From positions 310,001 to 374,000 of the forward strand of contig NZ_JAHEOJ010000014.1 in NCBI RefSeq assembly GCF_018595715.1: 64,000 nt of DNA, in the 5' to 3' direction. The first letter of the stretch is position 1; every line of letters starts with the position of its first letter. Shown here one piece after another: positions 20,368 to 29,427 of this stretch. Origin of the DNA: Glaciecola sp. XM2. Lineage in GTDB: Bacteria; Pseudomonadota; Gammaproteobacteria; Enterobacterales; Alteromonadaceae. The position numbers and the translations under genes are program-made. A model generated the notes under the pieces. The model saw only the letters and a program-made list of their open reading frames with translations, was not told the DNA's origin and did no database searches.

Positions 20368-21105
20368 TTAACCTAACGCTGTATAAGAAATCTCCGATTC
20401 AGGCATCCTTTGTTTGACGCCGTCTAAATCGAGAATAGTAATTAGCTTACCGTCTACCTTAATCAAATCCTCTTTTTGGAAACGAGTGAGTAGGCGGCTA
20501 ATAGTTTCTACGGTTAAGCCTAAGTAGTTACCAATTTCATTTCGCGTCATCGATAGATTAAATTGACGCGCTGAGTATCCACGCTCATCAAAACGCTGGG
20601 AGAGATGGCTAATAAAGTGCAACAAACGCTCTTCTGCGCTACGTTTACTTAAAAGCATCATAAGCTCGTGGTCGTGCTTAATTTCGGCACTCATAAACTT
20701 CATGATCTGCTTGCGAAGTGCGGGGTAGCGCTCTGAAACGACTTCTAAAGTATCGTAAGGGAGTTCACATACCATTGCGGTTTCAAGGGCTTTTGAATAA
20801 CTTTGATGTACCTGATCTTTCAAGGCATCAAAGCCAATGATGTCGCCAGGAAAATGAAAGCCGGTAATTTGTTCAACGCCGTCTTTATCGCTAATGTAGG
20901 ATTTAAAAGAACCGGAACGAACGGCATAAAGCGTATTAAACGGTTGTCCTGCAGACACAAGTTTATCGTGTTTATGTAAGGGCTTTTTGCGTTCGATGAT
21001 ATCGTCTAATGACTCTAGTTCTGACTTTTTCAAACTTACGGGAAGACACAAGTGACTGAAGCTACAGCTCTGACAATGAATGGAAAGCGACTGATGATCC
21101 GCCAT
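20368..21105 (-). CDS. fnr: Anaerobic regulator FNR (EtrA/Anr-type)
   Basis: Oxygen-sensing transcription factor of the CRP/FNR family that switches on low-oxygen respiration. In the 245-residue protein the four cluster cysteines are C11, C14, C20 (CQSCSFSHLC) and C112 (TAMVCELPY). The cyclic-nucleotide-like beta roll follows, then the helix-turn-helix LGLTVETISRLLTRFQ with the E-SR residues that read TTGAT half-sites. It lies just downstream of the cbb3 assembly genes, on the same strand. A palindrome directly upstream is a likely autoregulatory site. Confidence 0.96.
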   Translation of the reverse strand: MADHQSLSIHCQSCSFSHLCLPVSLKKSELESLDDIIERKKPLHKHDKLVSAGQPFNTLYAVRSGSFKSYISDKDGVEQITGFHFPGDIIGFDALKDQVHQSYSKALETAMVCELPYDTLEVVSERYPALRKQIMKFMSAEIKHDHELMMLLSKRSAEERLLHFISHLSQRFDERGYSARQFNLSMTRNEIGNYLGLTVETISRLLTRFQKEDLIKVDGKLITILDLDGVKQRMPESEISYTALG

Positions 21106-21121
21106 CTGCTACACTCCTTTT

Positions 21122-21137
21122 TGTGATTTAGATCACT
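21122..21137 (-). promoter_or_regulatory. CRP/FNR-type palindrome in front of fnr
   Basis: TGTGATTTAGATCACT has GTGAT / ATCAC arms around four bases, between a CRP site (TGTGA-N6-TCACA) and an FNR site (TTGAT-N4-ATCAA). Its position 17 bp before the fnr start codon would place it at or downstream of the promoter and it overlaps the stop of the upstream gene, suggesting FNR autorepression or CRP control. The palindrome is seen; the regulator is inferred. Confidence 0.55.
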
Positions 21138-21801
21138 TTATACCCTGAAAAATTGGTAAAAGCAAAAATATCGCAAAAGTAATTAAAATCAACGCGATAA
21201 TCATTCTAGACATCGGGTTTTGTAAGATAGGAATTAAAAAACTTGCACCTAAACTGGTTGCAATTAACGCCGGAAATGTCCCCAGTCCGAACATCAGCAT
21301 AAACAGTGCCCCTGAGCTGGCGCTGCCACTTGCCAGAGACCAAGTTAACGCAGAATACACTAAACCGCAAGGCAACCAACCCCAAATTGCACCGTAGCCG
21401 ATTGCATAGCCAGGATGCTTAAATGGAATGAGCTTTTTGGAATATGGTTGAATTCTTCTCCATAAATGCCCGCCAAGGCGCTCAAGTGCCGACAAGCCTT
21501 TGTACCAGTCACTGATGTACAAGGCCAATAGGATTAAAAAAACAGCACTAATGATATTGAGAATAGGCAAGGTGGTGGTAATACTGCTTGTTGCAATCGA
21601 GCCCAAATAGCCGGTAATTGCGCCTGCTATCGTGTAAGAAGATATGCGGCCAATGTTATAAGCTAAGATATACCAAGTAGTGGATTGGTCTTTGGAGATG
21701 GCAAAGGAAAATGCGCTTGCGATACCTCCGCACATGCCTATGCAGTGAACACCGCCTGCTAAGCCAATCAAAAACGCCGTTACAAGGCTAAACTCATTCA
21801 T
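21133..21801 (-). CDS. SafE/TauE-like membrane protein of the cbb3 cluster
   Basis: Sulfite-exporter (TauE/SafE-like) family membrane protein of the type regularly encoded after ccoS in gammaproteobacterial cbb3 clusters and sometimes named CcoH2. The ATG at 21801 (MNEFSLVTAF) overlaps ccoS by 8 bp; the open frame reaches 14 codons further. The 222-residue protein has about six hydrophobic segments and the hallmark GGVHCIGMCGG (residues 17-27), whose two Cys and His look like a metal site; a second GYGAIWGWLPCGLVYSAL motif occurs mid-protein. A role in copper delivery for the oxidase is plausible but inferred. Confidence 0.8.
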   Translation of the reverse strand: MNEFSLVTAFLIGLAGGVHCIGMCGGIASAFSFAISKDQSTTWYILAYNIGRISSYTIAGAITGYLGSIATSSITTTLPILNIISAVFLILLALYISDWYKGLSALERLGGHLWRRIQPYSKKLIPFKHPGYAIGYGAIWGWLPCGLVYSALTWSLASGSASSGALFMLMFGLGTFPALIATSLGASFLIPILQNPMSRMIIALILITFAIFLLLPIFQGIK

Positions 21802-22033
21802 TATTTGTCTTATTGCTAGACGGCACTGAGTCGATTTCCTCACTCTCGCTTGAAGAGTCGGTCTCAGAATCTGACGACTGATTTTCTTTTTTCAGATCGT
21901 CATCAAACAAAATGCTATATCCCTGGCGCTCTAAATCATCAAACTGATTGGATTTAACTGCCCAGAAAAATACACCTATCGCGATTGCAACAATTATGAC
22001 CGCGAGTGGAATTAAGACAAATATTATACTCAT
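21794..22033 (-). CDS. ccoS: cbb3 oxidase maturation protein CcoS
   Basis: Small membrane protein needed for haem/copper insertion into cbb3 oxidase in Rhodobacter. The 79-residue product has one N-terminal hydrophobic segment (residues 3-26), the conserved FFWAVKSNQFDDLERQGYSILFDDD stretch split here as FFWAVKSNQFDD plus GYSILFDDD, and a longer than usual Ser/Glu-rich acidic tail. It sits between ccoI and the SafE-like gene, overlapping the latter by 8 bp. Confidence 0.93.
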   Translation of the reverse strand: MSIIFVLIPLAVIIVAIAIGVFFWAVKSNQFDDLERQGYSILFDDDLKKENQSSDSETDSSSESEEIDSVPSSNKTNNE

Positions 22034-22043
22034 GAGACTTTTA

Positions 22044-24482
22044 TCATCGCATTAAACGGGTTGAATTATAGACCACTATTACCGAGCTTAAAGACATACC
22101 CAGTGCAGCCTGCCAAGGTGTTAGTACGCCACTTACTGCGAAAGGTAACACCAACAGATTGTAGCTTAACGCCCAAGCGATATTTTGCTTAATTTTACGT
22201 TTTGTGCGATGCGCCATTGTGACAACGTCTGATAATGACGTTAATTTGGGGTTTAATAACACCACATCCGCAGCATTTTTTGCAAGATCGGAAGCATTTC
22301 CAACGGCAATTGATACATCGGCAGCCGCAAGCACTGGCGCGTCATTAATACCATCACCTAACATTAAAATGGACTTGTGATTGGCCTGTTGCTTTTGTAT
22401 ATAATCAAGCTTCGCCTCCGGCGTACAGCCGCCCATCGCAGTATCTATGTGTAATTGGTTAGCCACCATCTCTACATTGCCTTGATCATCACCACTTAAA
22501 ATTGATAAATCATACTCATGCAGGCTGTCGATCACTTCTGCCACGTCTTCTTTTATGGTATCGGTTACCCAAAACGCCGCCACTACTTGTGAATTTACTG
22601 CCATAAGGACATTTGCGCCAGCCCAATCAGCATCGTCTTTTTGCTGTGTTTCGTGTAAAACAAACTTTTTGGAACCCATTACGCAGGAGACGTTGTTCAC
22701 CTTCGCACGAATTCCTCTGCCAATTTCAACCACATACTCGCTCAGGTCAAACTTAAAACGCGTGTCTATTTCTCCATAAGCCTTGGCGATAGGGTGCTCT
22801 GAGCGTGACTCAAGTACTTGTGCTAGTGCTGATAAATAGGTTTCGATAGGAAGGTCTTGTGTTGCCGGCGTATCAATTCTCGCGCTATTCGATGTGAATT
22901 GATGCTTGCTGATTGAAAACTCACCGCGGGTAAGCGTGCCGGTCTTATCAAAGATAATGTCTGTCGCGTACGTCACCTGTTCTAGTGCGTCCGCTCGCTT
23001 GAGCAATATGCCAACTTTATTAAGCTTTGCCATAGCGCAGGTTAGGGCAGATGGTGTCGCTAAGCCCAAGGCACATGGACAGGTCGCAACTAAGACTGAA
23101 ATGGTGATCCAAAACGCGTGAGGATCGTCTTGTGACCACCAATACCAATAGGTTAGGGCGCTTATAATCAAAACGATAGTCACAAAATAACGAGACAGCT
23201 TGTCGGCAATCAAGGCCACTTTGGGCTTGCTCGACATTGCGACTTCTTGGAGTCGTAAAATTTGATTCATCATCGCGTATTTTAAGCTGCTGGTCACCTC
23301 AATACTCAAGCTACCTTGTTGATTCAATGCTCCTGCGAACACGCGATCATGAATGCCTTTGCGTACTGGCTCAAACTCACCGGTGAGCATCGACTCATCA
23401 ACGGTAGATTGACCTTCAAGCACAACGCCGTCAATAGGAATGTTTTCACCGGCCTTGACCAGCACTTTATCACCGGTGACGAGTTGTTTTGCCAATACCG
23501 ATTGCCAGGCATCACCGGCCCAGCGCATTGCGGTGACCGGAATGAGTTTCAACATATTAGAAGAAATCTCAGACGCTCTGTGACGAGAGCGATGTTCTAA
23601 AAATCGGCTGATTAATAGAAAGAAAATGAACATACAAATGGATTCGAAATAAACTTCACCGGTGCTCTTGTTTACTGCGAGCACGCCGGCAATGTAAGTC
23701 GCGATGATTGCGATACTAACGGGCACATCCATGTTGACGGTTTTTGCTTGCAGGGCTTTTAACGCGCTAACATAGAACACGCTACCTGAGTAAAGCACTA
23801 CAGGTGTGGTTAGCAACAAGCAGATTGCGTTGAAAAACTGGACCATTTCTTGGTCGATGTTGCCAAAAACATCAAAGTATTGGCCCATCGCGAGCATCAT
23901 GACTTGCATCGTCATAATTCCTGCAAGCCCTACTTTTTTCAAATAGCTTTTTTGTTCTTTTTGATAAGATGCTTCATGTCGATCAGTTTGAAAGGGCAAA
24001 GATTCGTATCCAATGGACTTCATGCGTCCGAGGATGCCAGAGAGCTTAAGAATATCATTATCCCAAGTGATCAAAGCGCGACGGGCAGAAACGTTTACCG
24101 ACACCTGTCTTATTCCTTGTAACTTGGCTAGCTGTTTCTCAATCAACCATCCGCATGCGGCGCATGTAATACCTTCCACAGTTAATTGTATTTGCTTATG
24201 CACACCTTGGTCGAAGACGAACTCTTCTTGAAGTTCGGGCTCATCATACACCTGCAGTTTTGCCATTGTATTGTCAAGTGCTGCATCGCCGCGGGCAGCG
24301 GGTTCGGTGCGAAATTCATAATAACTCTCTAGGCCATTATCGACGATGGCAGAGGCCACTGCTTGACAGCCTGGACAGCACATATAGTGCACTTGGCCCA
24401 CAATGGTTACAGGGTAGGCGTCGCCCTCGGTATTAGGTAGGCCGCAGTGAAAGCAGCCGCCTTCTTGAATCACAATACTCAT
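22044..24482 (-). CDS. ccoI: Copper-transporting P1B-type ATPase CcoI/FixI
   Basis: Pumps copper to the periplasm for the CuB centre of cbb3 oxidase. The 812-residue protein has an N-terminal Cys-rich segment (CFHCGLPN, CCPGCQ) typical of CcoI, a heavy-metal-binding domain with C107-A-A-C110, eight membrane segments with the CPC motif (ATCPCALGLATPSA), the phosphorylation site DKTGTLTRGE, and the MLGDGINDAPVLAAADVSIAVG hinge split across the P domain. It is coupled to ccoH (TAATG overlap at 24482) and followed by ccoS at 10 bp. Confidence 0.96.
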   Translation of the reverse strand: MSIVIQEGGCFHCGLPNTEGDAYPVTIVGQVHYMCCPGCQAVASAIVDNGLESYYEFRTEPAARGDAALDNTMAKLQVYDEPELQEEFVFDQGVHKQIQLTVEGITCAACGWLIEKQLAKLQGIRQVSVNVSARRALITWDNDILKLSGILGRMKSIGYESLPFQTDRHEASYQKEQKSYLKKVGLAGIMTMQVMMLAMGQYFDVFGNIDQEMVQFFNAICLLLTTPVVLYSGSVFYVSALKALQAKTVNMDVPVSIAIIATYIAGVLAVNKSTGEVYFESICMFIFFLLISRFLEHRSRHRASEISSNMLKLIPVTAMRWAGDAWQSVLAKQLVTGDKVLVKAGENIPIDGVVLEGQSTVDESMLTGEFEPVRKGIHDRVFAGALNQQGSLSIEVTSSLKYAMMNQILRLQEVAMSSKPKVALIADKLSRYFVTIVLIISALTYWYWWSQDDPHAFWITISVLVATCPCALGLATPSALTCAMAKLNKVGILLKRADALEQVTYATDIIFDKTGTLTRGEFSISKHQFTSNSARIDTPATQDLPIETYLSALAQVLESRSEHPIAKAYGEIDTRFKFDLSEYVVEIGRGIRAKVNNVSCVMGSKKFVLHETQQKDDADWAGANVLMAVNSQVVAAFWVTDTIKEDVAEVIDSLHEYDLSILSGDDQGNVEMVANQLHIDTAMGGCTPEAKLDYIQKQQANHKSILMLGDGINDAPVLAAADVSIAVGNASDLAKNAADVVLLNPKLTSLSDVVTMAHRTKRKIKQNIAWALSYNLLVLPFAVSGVLTPWQAALGMSLSSVIVVYNSTRLMR

Positions 24483-24973
24483 TATGGATTAAACTTGAAC
24501 GCTCGTGCCTGTGGTAAATTAACGGTGTCTTGCACCTTCCAACTTTCATCCATTGGCATCAAGCGCAAACGCCATTTTCCTTGAATCGGGTAGTCGATGG
24601 AAGTCCTGTAGACTCCATTTGCATCTCGAGTCAGTAACACATCAAAGTCTTTATCAGCAAGGGTAACGTGGAAGAAGTCTAGCTTTAATGCCTCACCACT
24701 ATCAGGCGCGCTGGTAACAAACTCTAATGCAATATTACCTGGCTGGACGTCAAGCAAGGTCGTTATGCCCAATTCTCGAGCCCGTTCAATTTTGTCTAAA
24801 CGCGCATTAATGGCTTTACCTTCTTTGTAATAATCGTCCACCACGAGGGTATTGGTACCATCGGTTGCAAAACGTAAAACAAAACTGCCTACAATCACAG
24901 AAGAGAGAGGGATCGCTATTAAAAACCATGGCCAAAACTGTTTATACCAGGGTTGTGTATCTTGTTCTTGCAT
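24482..24973 (-). CDS. ccoH: cbb3 oxidase accessory protein CcoH/FixH
   Basis: Single-span membrane protein that stays with the cbb3 oxidase and assists assembly. The ATG at 24973 (MQEQDTQPWYKQFWPW) is the family-like start; the frame extends 33 codons upstream through the terminator hairpin and is not believable there. The 163-residue product has a hydrophobic segment at about residues 14-35, the conserved VVDDYYKEGKAIN stretch near residue 50 and a beta-rich periplasmic FixH domain. First gene after ccoP, behind an intrinsic terminator. Confidence 0.9.
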   Translation of the reverse strand: MQEQDTQPWYKQFWPWFLIAIPLSSVIVGSFVLRFATDGTNTLVVDDYYKEGKAINARLDKIERARELGITTLLDVQPGNIALEFVTSAPDSGEALKLDFFHVTLADKDFDVLLTRDANGVYRTSIDYPIQGKWRLRLMPMDESWKVQDTVNLPQARAFKFNP

Positions 24974-25024
24974 ATCCTGCCTTAGATAGGTGATAAGATA
25001 ATCTTTTGTTGTTGAATTTACACA

Positions 25025-25051
25025 AAAAAGCCCCGCAAAACGAGGCTTTTT
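25025..25051 (-). terminator. Terminator/attenuator between ccoNOQP and ccoHIS
   Basis: On the minus strand AAAAAGCCTCG pairs with CGGGGC plus a T-run, the one imperfect position being a GU wobble; on the plus strand the same place is a C-A mismatch, so it works best for cco transcripts. It would reduce expression of the assembly genes relative to the structural genes. Confidence 0.75.
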
Positions 25052-25091
25052 GTCTACGTATTTACCTGTCAAACGTCAACAGTATTAACGA

Positions 25092-26045
25092 TTATTCTTG
25101 TGATAAACTGTACACATAAGCCGCAACAACGTGTACCTTATCCTCACCCAAGGTCTGGTCAAATGCTGGCATTACACCATTGCGACCATAGTTGAGCGTT
25201 TCGGTTACTTGACGTTCGCTTCCGCCGTACAACCAAATGTTGTCGGTTAGGTTAGGTGCGCCAATCATCTGATTGCCTTTCCCATCCATTCCGTGACAGG
25301 CAGCACAAGCCATAAAGCGTGTTTTACCTGCATCAGCTAACGATTGGTCCACTTCACGACCGCTTAAGCTAAGCGTATAAGCAACGATTTCCTCAATGCC
25401 TCGCTCACCAAAAGGTGCTAACCAACCAGGCATCGCGCCAACACGACCCTTGATTAACGTCTCTTTAATCTTATCGCCGCTGCCGCCATACAACCAATCG
25501 TTATCCGTTAGGTTAGGGAAGCCTCCGCGTTGACCACGGGCATCTGAACCATGGCACTGGGCGCAGTTTTGAATAAACAAACGTTTGCCTACTTGCAATG
25601 CTTCTTCATTGCTCGCTAGCTGTTCTACCGGCGTTTTCGCATATTCTTCAAAAATTGGGTCAAATAGCTCTTCTGCAAGCTTCACCTGCATGGCGTATTC
25701 GTTTATACGGCCTTGCTCGATGTCTTCACGCAGCGCTAATCGAGACTCTTCTAACGAAGTGACATGCAAGTTGGCACTTTCCCAACCCAAAAACCCTTTA
25801 AAGCCACCTAGTCCAGGATAAAGCGCTAGGTATATAACGCCCCACACCATGGTCAGATAGAACAAAATTGTCCACCAACGAGGTAATTGATTGTTAAGCT
25901 CTTCAATGCCATCAAATTCATGACCCATTGACTCGCCTTCTTCTACGCCCGTTTTATTAGCAAGCGTCCATTGTAATAACCAGTAGCAACCGATAATGGT
26001 GCCAATGGTGATAACACTAATCCATATTGTCCAAAACATAGTCAT
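25092..26045 (-). CDS. ccoP: cbb3 cytochrome oxidase diheme subunit CcoP
   Basis: Membrane-anchored diheme c-type cytochrome that feeds electrons to CcoO/CcoN. The 317-residue protein has two N-terminal hydrophobic segments (about residues 3-27 and 57-77) and two haem-c sites: C161-A-Q-C-H165 and C247-A-A-C-H251, each followed by the repeated PNLTDN-WLYGG and GAMPG/GVMPAF motifs holding the axial Met. The start ATG follows AGGAG. Gap to ccoQ is 3 bp. Confidence 0.97.
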   Translation of the reverse strand: MTMFWTIWISVITIGTIIGCYWLLQWTLANKTGVEEGESMGHEFDGIEELNNQLPRWWTILFYLTMVWGVIYLALYPGLGGFKGFLGWESANLHVTSLEESRLALREDIEQGRINEYAMQVKLAEELFDPIFEEYAKTPVEQLASNEEALQVGKRLFIQNCAQCHGSDARGQRGGFPNLTDNDWLYGGSGDKIKETLIKGRVGAMPGWLAPFGERGIEEIVAYTLSLSGREVDQSLADAGKTRFMACAACHGMDGKGNQMIGAPNLTDNIWLYGGSERQVTETLNYGRNGVMPAFDQTLGEDKVHVVAAYVYSLSQE

Positions 26046-26048
26046 GAT

Positions 26049-26237
26049 TTATGACTCCTGATCTTTCTGTGTTGACTGTTGCTTCGCTTTGTTTTGCTCT
26101 TCGTCTGCAAAGGGTAGATTAGCGGCTTCGTCAAAATTCTTTTTATTACGGCCGCTAAAAGCCCAAAACAATACGCCTACAAAGGAAACGAATACGATGA
26201 CAGTAAATATGCTGCCAATTGTGCCTTGGTTCATCAC
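26049..26237 (-). CDS. ccoQ: cbb3 oxidase subunit CcoQ
   Basis: Small one-span subunit that stabilises the cbb3 complex and its CcoP contact. The 62-residue protein has a hydrophobic helix at about residues 8-27 containing the family [15 protein letters not shown] stretch, then a short charged tail ([13 protein letters not shown]). The ATG overlaps the ccoO stop by four bases, so translation is coupled. Confidence 0.92.
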   Translation of the reverse strand: MMNQGTIGSIFTVIVFVSFVGVLFWAFSGRNKKNFDEAANLPFADEEQNKAKQQSTQKDQES

Positions 26238-26839
26238 TGTAAATGCGTCCCTAGCGATTGAAGATATGCTATGAGCGCTTCCATCTCAGTTTTACCTTCA
26301 ACGGCAGCTTTCGCTCCAGCGATGTCTTCATCTGTATATGGCACACCCATCATTCGGTTAACTTCAAGCTTACGGGCGATATCCTTGCCCGTTAATACGT
26401 TTGTTTCTAACCAAGGATAACCAGGCATATTCGATTCTGGTACAACATCACGTGGATTGATTAAATGTACGCGATGCCACTCGTCAGAGTAACGACCACC
26501 GACTCGAGCCAAATCAGGACCAGTGCGCTTTGAGCCCCACAAAAATGGACGCTCCCAAACTGACTCACCTGACACGGAATAGTGGCCGTAGCGCTCTGTT
26601 TCTGATCTAAATGGACGAATCATTTGACTATGACAGCCAACACAACCCTCGCGGATATAGATATCACGACCTTCCATTTCAAGCGCTGTGTATGGGCGTA
26701 AGCCTTTAACGGGCTCCAATACGCTTTGCTGGAACATCAAGGGCAGTATCTGCGCCATCGCACCGAAGCTGATGGCGACTAAAATCACGATGGTCAGTAA
26801 ACCTACATTTTTTTCAAAGAGTTCATGTGGATTTTTCAT
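26234..26839 (-). CDS. ccoO: cbb3 cytochrome oxidase monoheme subunit CcoO
   Basis: Membrane-anchored monoheme cytochrome c of the cbb3 oxidase. The 201-residue protein has one N-terminal anchor (about residues 13-35), then the haem-c motif [12 protein letters not shown] near residue 68, the [23 protein letters not shown] region (first part [17 protein letters not shown]) and a distal SNMPGYPWL with the axial Met. It overlaps ccoN and ccoQ by four bases each. Confidence 0.97.
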   Translation of the reverse strand: MKNPHELFEKNVGLLTIVILVAISFGAMAQILPLMFQQSVLEPVKGLRPYTALEMEGRDIYIREGCVGCHSQMIRPFRSETERYGHYSVSGESVWERPFLWGSKRTGPDLARVGGRYSDEWHRVHLINPRDVVPESNMPGYPWLETNVLTGKDIARKLEVNRMMGVPYTDEDIAGAKAAVEGKTEMEALIAYLQSLGTHLQ

Positions 26840-28281
26840 TTGGCAGCTCCTAGTGCGATGTCTGCATCTGTGCTTTCAGCGGCATCTTGAGGGGCAGCAA
26901 TTGTCTTATAAACGTTGTATGCCATAAGCAACATGCCAGCTACGACAAACAGACCGCCAATAAATCGTACTACGTAGAAGGGTTTTGACGCCTCTAGTGA
27001 CTCTACGAAAGAGTAGGCTAGGGTGCCGTCTGCGTTGATTGCTCTCCACATCAAACCTTGAAGTACACCAGAGATCCACATGGCAACAATATAAAGTACC
27101 ACACCGATAGTCGCCAACCAGAAGTGAATGTTGATTAAGCGTGTGCTGTACATCGCTGGTTGGTTAAACAAAATAGGTACTAGGTGATAAATCGAACCGA
27201 TTGATACCATCGCAACCCAACCTAATGCACCTGAGTGAACGTGACCTACGGTCCAATCCGTGTAGTGGGATAAGGCGTTTACTGTTTTTATTGCCATCAT
27301 TGGGCCTTCGAAGGTAGACATACCGTAGAAGCTCAATGAGACGATTAAGAAACGAAGAATAGGATCTGTGCGCAGCTTATGCCATGCGCCCGATAGGGTC
27401 ATAATACCGTTAATCATACCACCCCAAGATGGGACAAATAAGATAACAGACATCACCATGCCTAGTGACTGAGTCCAATCAGGAAGCGCTGTGTAATGTA
27501 AGTGGTGAGGACCGGCCCATATGTATAGCGAAACAAGTGCCCAAAAATGCACAATGGATAAGCGATATGAATAAACTGGACGACCCGCTTGCTTAGGTAC
27601 GAAGTAATACATCATGCCTAAGAAACCCGCGGTTAAGAAAAACCCTACCGCATTATGCCCGTACCACCATTGCATCATTGCATCAACCGCACCAGCGTAA
27701 AGCGAATACGATTTAAAGAAGGTGACAGGAAATGCCATACTGTTACCGATGTGCAGTACAGCAACGGTTAACATAAAGGCTCCTAAGAACCAGTTGGCAA
27801 CATATATATGGGAGGTTTTGCGTACGACCAAGGTACCGAAGAAGTTGATAATGTACGCGACCCAAACCAAGGCAATAAGAATATCGATTGGCCACTCTAA
27901 CTCAGCATACTCTTTAGAAGAAGTAATGCCCAGAGGTAGCGTTACCACTGCCGATAAGATGACCGCTTGCCATCCCCAAAACGTAAAGGCTGCCAATTTA
28001 TCGCTAAACAATCTTACTTGACATGTACGTTGTACAATGTAGTAAGACGTCGCAAACAATGCGCAACCACCAAATGCAAAAATTACCGCATTGGTATGAA
28101 GAGGACGAAGACGTGAATATGTGAGCCATGGAATGTCAAAGTTTAGTGCAGGTGCAAACAGCTGAGCTGCTAATAAAACACCAACGGTCATTCCAATAAT
28201 GCCCCATATAACCGTCATGATTGTAAACTGTCTGACTACTTTATAATTATAATCAGGTTGTACTTGGCTTGTTTCGCTCAT
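26836..28281 (-). CDS. ccoN: cbb3 cytochrome oxidase catalytic subunit CcoN
   Basis: Haem-copper oxidase subunit I with low-spin haem b and the haem b3-CuB centre; high-affinity terminal oxidase for low oxygen. The 481-residue protein has twelve hydrophobic segments. The first haem ligand is in [14 protein letters not shown], CuB/Tyr residues are in [15 protein letters not shown], the His pair is in WAGPHHLHY, and the haem ligands are in [12 protein letters not shown]. First gene of ccoNOQP-(terminator)-ccoHI-S. An FNR box is found 174 bp upstream. Confidence 0.98.
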   Translation of the reverse strand: MSETSQVQPDYNYKVVRQFTIMTVIWGIIGMTVGVLLAAQLFAPALNFDIPWLTYSRLRPLHTNAVIFAFGGCALFATSYYIVQRTCQVRLFSDKLAAFTFWGWQAVILSAVVTLPLGITSSKEYAELEWPIDILIALVWVAYIINFFGTLVVRKTSHIYVANWFLGAFMLTVAVLHIGNSMAFPVTFFKSYSLYAGAVDAMMQWWYGHNAVGFFLTAGFLGMMYYFVPKQAGRPVYSYRLSIVHFWALVSLYIWAGPHHLHYTALPDWTQSLGMVMSVILFVPSWGGMINGIMTLSGAWHKLRTDPILRFLIVSLSFYGMSTFEGPMMAIKTVNALSHYTDWTVGHVHSGALGWVAMVSIGSIYHLVPILFNQPAMYSTRLINIHFWLATIGVVLYIVAMWISGVLQGLMWRAINADGTLAYSFVESLEASKPFYVVRFIGGLFVVAGMLLMAYNVYKTIAAPQDAAESTDADIALGAAK

Positions 28282-28454
28282 AACTGAAAATTTCCGTGTC
28301 TAGAAATAAAATGGAACTCGAAGAACAAGTGTTTCGCTAGACTTTATGATAACGTCCTAGTTGAGTAGAGCGTGTTTAAAAAGTAAACCGATCACTAATT
28401 CGAAACGAATCATAAAGTTTTTAAATACAAAAAGATACCATATACAACTAAGGT

Positions 28455-28468
28455 TTGATCTTAGTCAA
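28455..28468 (-). promoter_or_regulatory. FNR box upstream of ccoN
   Basis: TTGATCTTAGTCAA is a 9-of-10 match to TTGAT-N4-ATCAA. It lies 174 bp before the ccoN start and 28 bp before a divergent gene whose start codon would be too close for class II activation, so ccoN is the likelier target. With fnr itself at the end of the cluster this makes a local regulatory loop. Confidence 0.7.
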
Positions 28469-28495
28469 TAAAGGAAAGTTTACGGTAAACAAATT

Positions 28496-28945
28496 GTGAA
28501 AAATATTAGAGATAAAGCACGCATTTTACTGTTCGCCAGCATGCTAATTGCGGTATTTTTAGGCATTTACATAGCAAATGTAAACAAAGAGTTAAATACA
28601 TCCAGTGAATGTGATATCACGTTTTCATCTTGTGAAATGCGCTTGTTTAACGAACAGTTTCGGGTGAAATTTGAACACCCCCCAGAAATTGAAGAAGAGC
28701 TCTTTCTTCAGTTCGACTTAGGTGAACATTTGACTATCGAAGAAGCTTGGATTGAAGGGGTAAACATGTACATGGGAAAAACCCCCGTCATGTTCGAGGA
28801 TAAATTAAATAACAACCGGGCGGTTACATTTTTGGGTAGTTGCAATCTATCGAAAATGCACTGGCACCTGCATGTAAATGTAAAAACGGACCTTACTGGT
28901 GAGGTAAAGTCCGTTGTTGTGCCGTTTACGACCATTACAGGGTAA
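28496..28945 (+). CDS. Membrane-anchored periplasmic protein of unknown function, divergent from ccoN
   Basis: Not a family I recognise. A GTG at 28496 is the only usable start; AAGGA is about 20 bases upstream, rather far. The 149-residue product has one N-terminal hydrophobic segment (about residues 10-28) and a soluble periplasmic domain rich in Glu. Possible metal ligands stand out: Cys in SSECDITFSSCEM, Met in GVNMYMGKTPVMF, and GSCNLSKMHWHLHV near the C-terminus. Together with its place opposite ccoN this makes a copper-handling or oxidase-assembly role conceivable. That is inference; only the residues and context are seen. Confidence 0.6.
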   Translation: MKNIRDKARILLFASMLIAVFLGIYIANVNKELNTSSECDITFSSCEMRLFNEQFRVKFEHPPEIEEELFLQFDLGEHLTIEEAWIEGVNMYMGKTPVMFEDKLNNNRAVTFLGSCNLSKMHWHLHVNVKTDLTGEVKSVVVPFTTITG

Positions 28946-28956
28946 TGCGAACGTAT

Positions 28957-29424
28957 TTACAGTTGTGATTGCAAATAGTTAGAAAGCCCCAAGCGCTTGA
29001 TTAAGCCAAGCTGTTGCTCAAGCCAATGCGCGTGATCCATCTCGGTGTCATCTAACAATACTAACAGCATGTCGCGGGTGACGTAGTCTTGTTCGGTTTC
29101 TGCAATAGCAATCACTTCTTTTAACTTGGCTGCTACTTCGTACTCAACGCGAAGGTCGCTCGCAAGCATATCGGGCACTTCAGCGCCAATTTCTAGACCC
29201 GTGCGGGTGACCATGTCGGGTGTACCGCCTAAGAACAACATGCGCTCAATCAGTTTAGTTGCGTGTCCTTTTTCATCGTCAAACTCATGATTAATGCGCT
29301 CGTATAACTTGGTAAGGCCCCAATCGAGATACATTTGTGAGTGAATGAAGTATTGGTCCATAGCCGCTAACTCATAACCAAGTAGGCTATTAAGACCTGA
29401 AATAACGTTATCTTTACCTTGCAT
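28957..29424 (-). CDS. bfr: Bacterioferritin, ferroxidase-type subunit (no haem Met)
   Basis: Iron-storage subunit. In the 155-residue protein all ferroxidase ligands align with E. coli Bfr: E18, E51, H54, E94, and E128/H131 (one-residue shift). The haem-ligating Met52 of E. coli is Lys here (EKGHA), so this subunit should oxidise and mineralise iron but not bind interfacial haem alone. It is 3 bp downstream of a second bacterioferritin gene with the opposite pattern. This matches two-subunit bacterioferritins known in Pseudomonas and Neisseria. It probably forms a mixed 24-mer with its neighbour. Confidence 0.9.
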   Translation of the reverse strand: MQGKDNVISGLNSLLGYELAAMDQYFIHSQMYLDWGLTKLYERINHEFDDEKGHATKLIERMLFLGGTPDMVTRTGLEIGAEVPDMLASDLRVEYEVAAKLKEVIAIAETEQDYVTRDMLLVLLDDTEMDHAHWLEQQLGLIKRLGLSNYLQSQL

Positions 29425-29427
29425 GGT

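Noticed and set aside
28391-28415. ATTCG-AAA-CGAAT palindrome before ccoN as an FNR site
   Set aside because: Does not match TTGAT-N4-ATCAA; arms are only five bases and no regulator fits.
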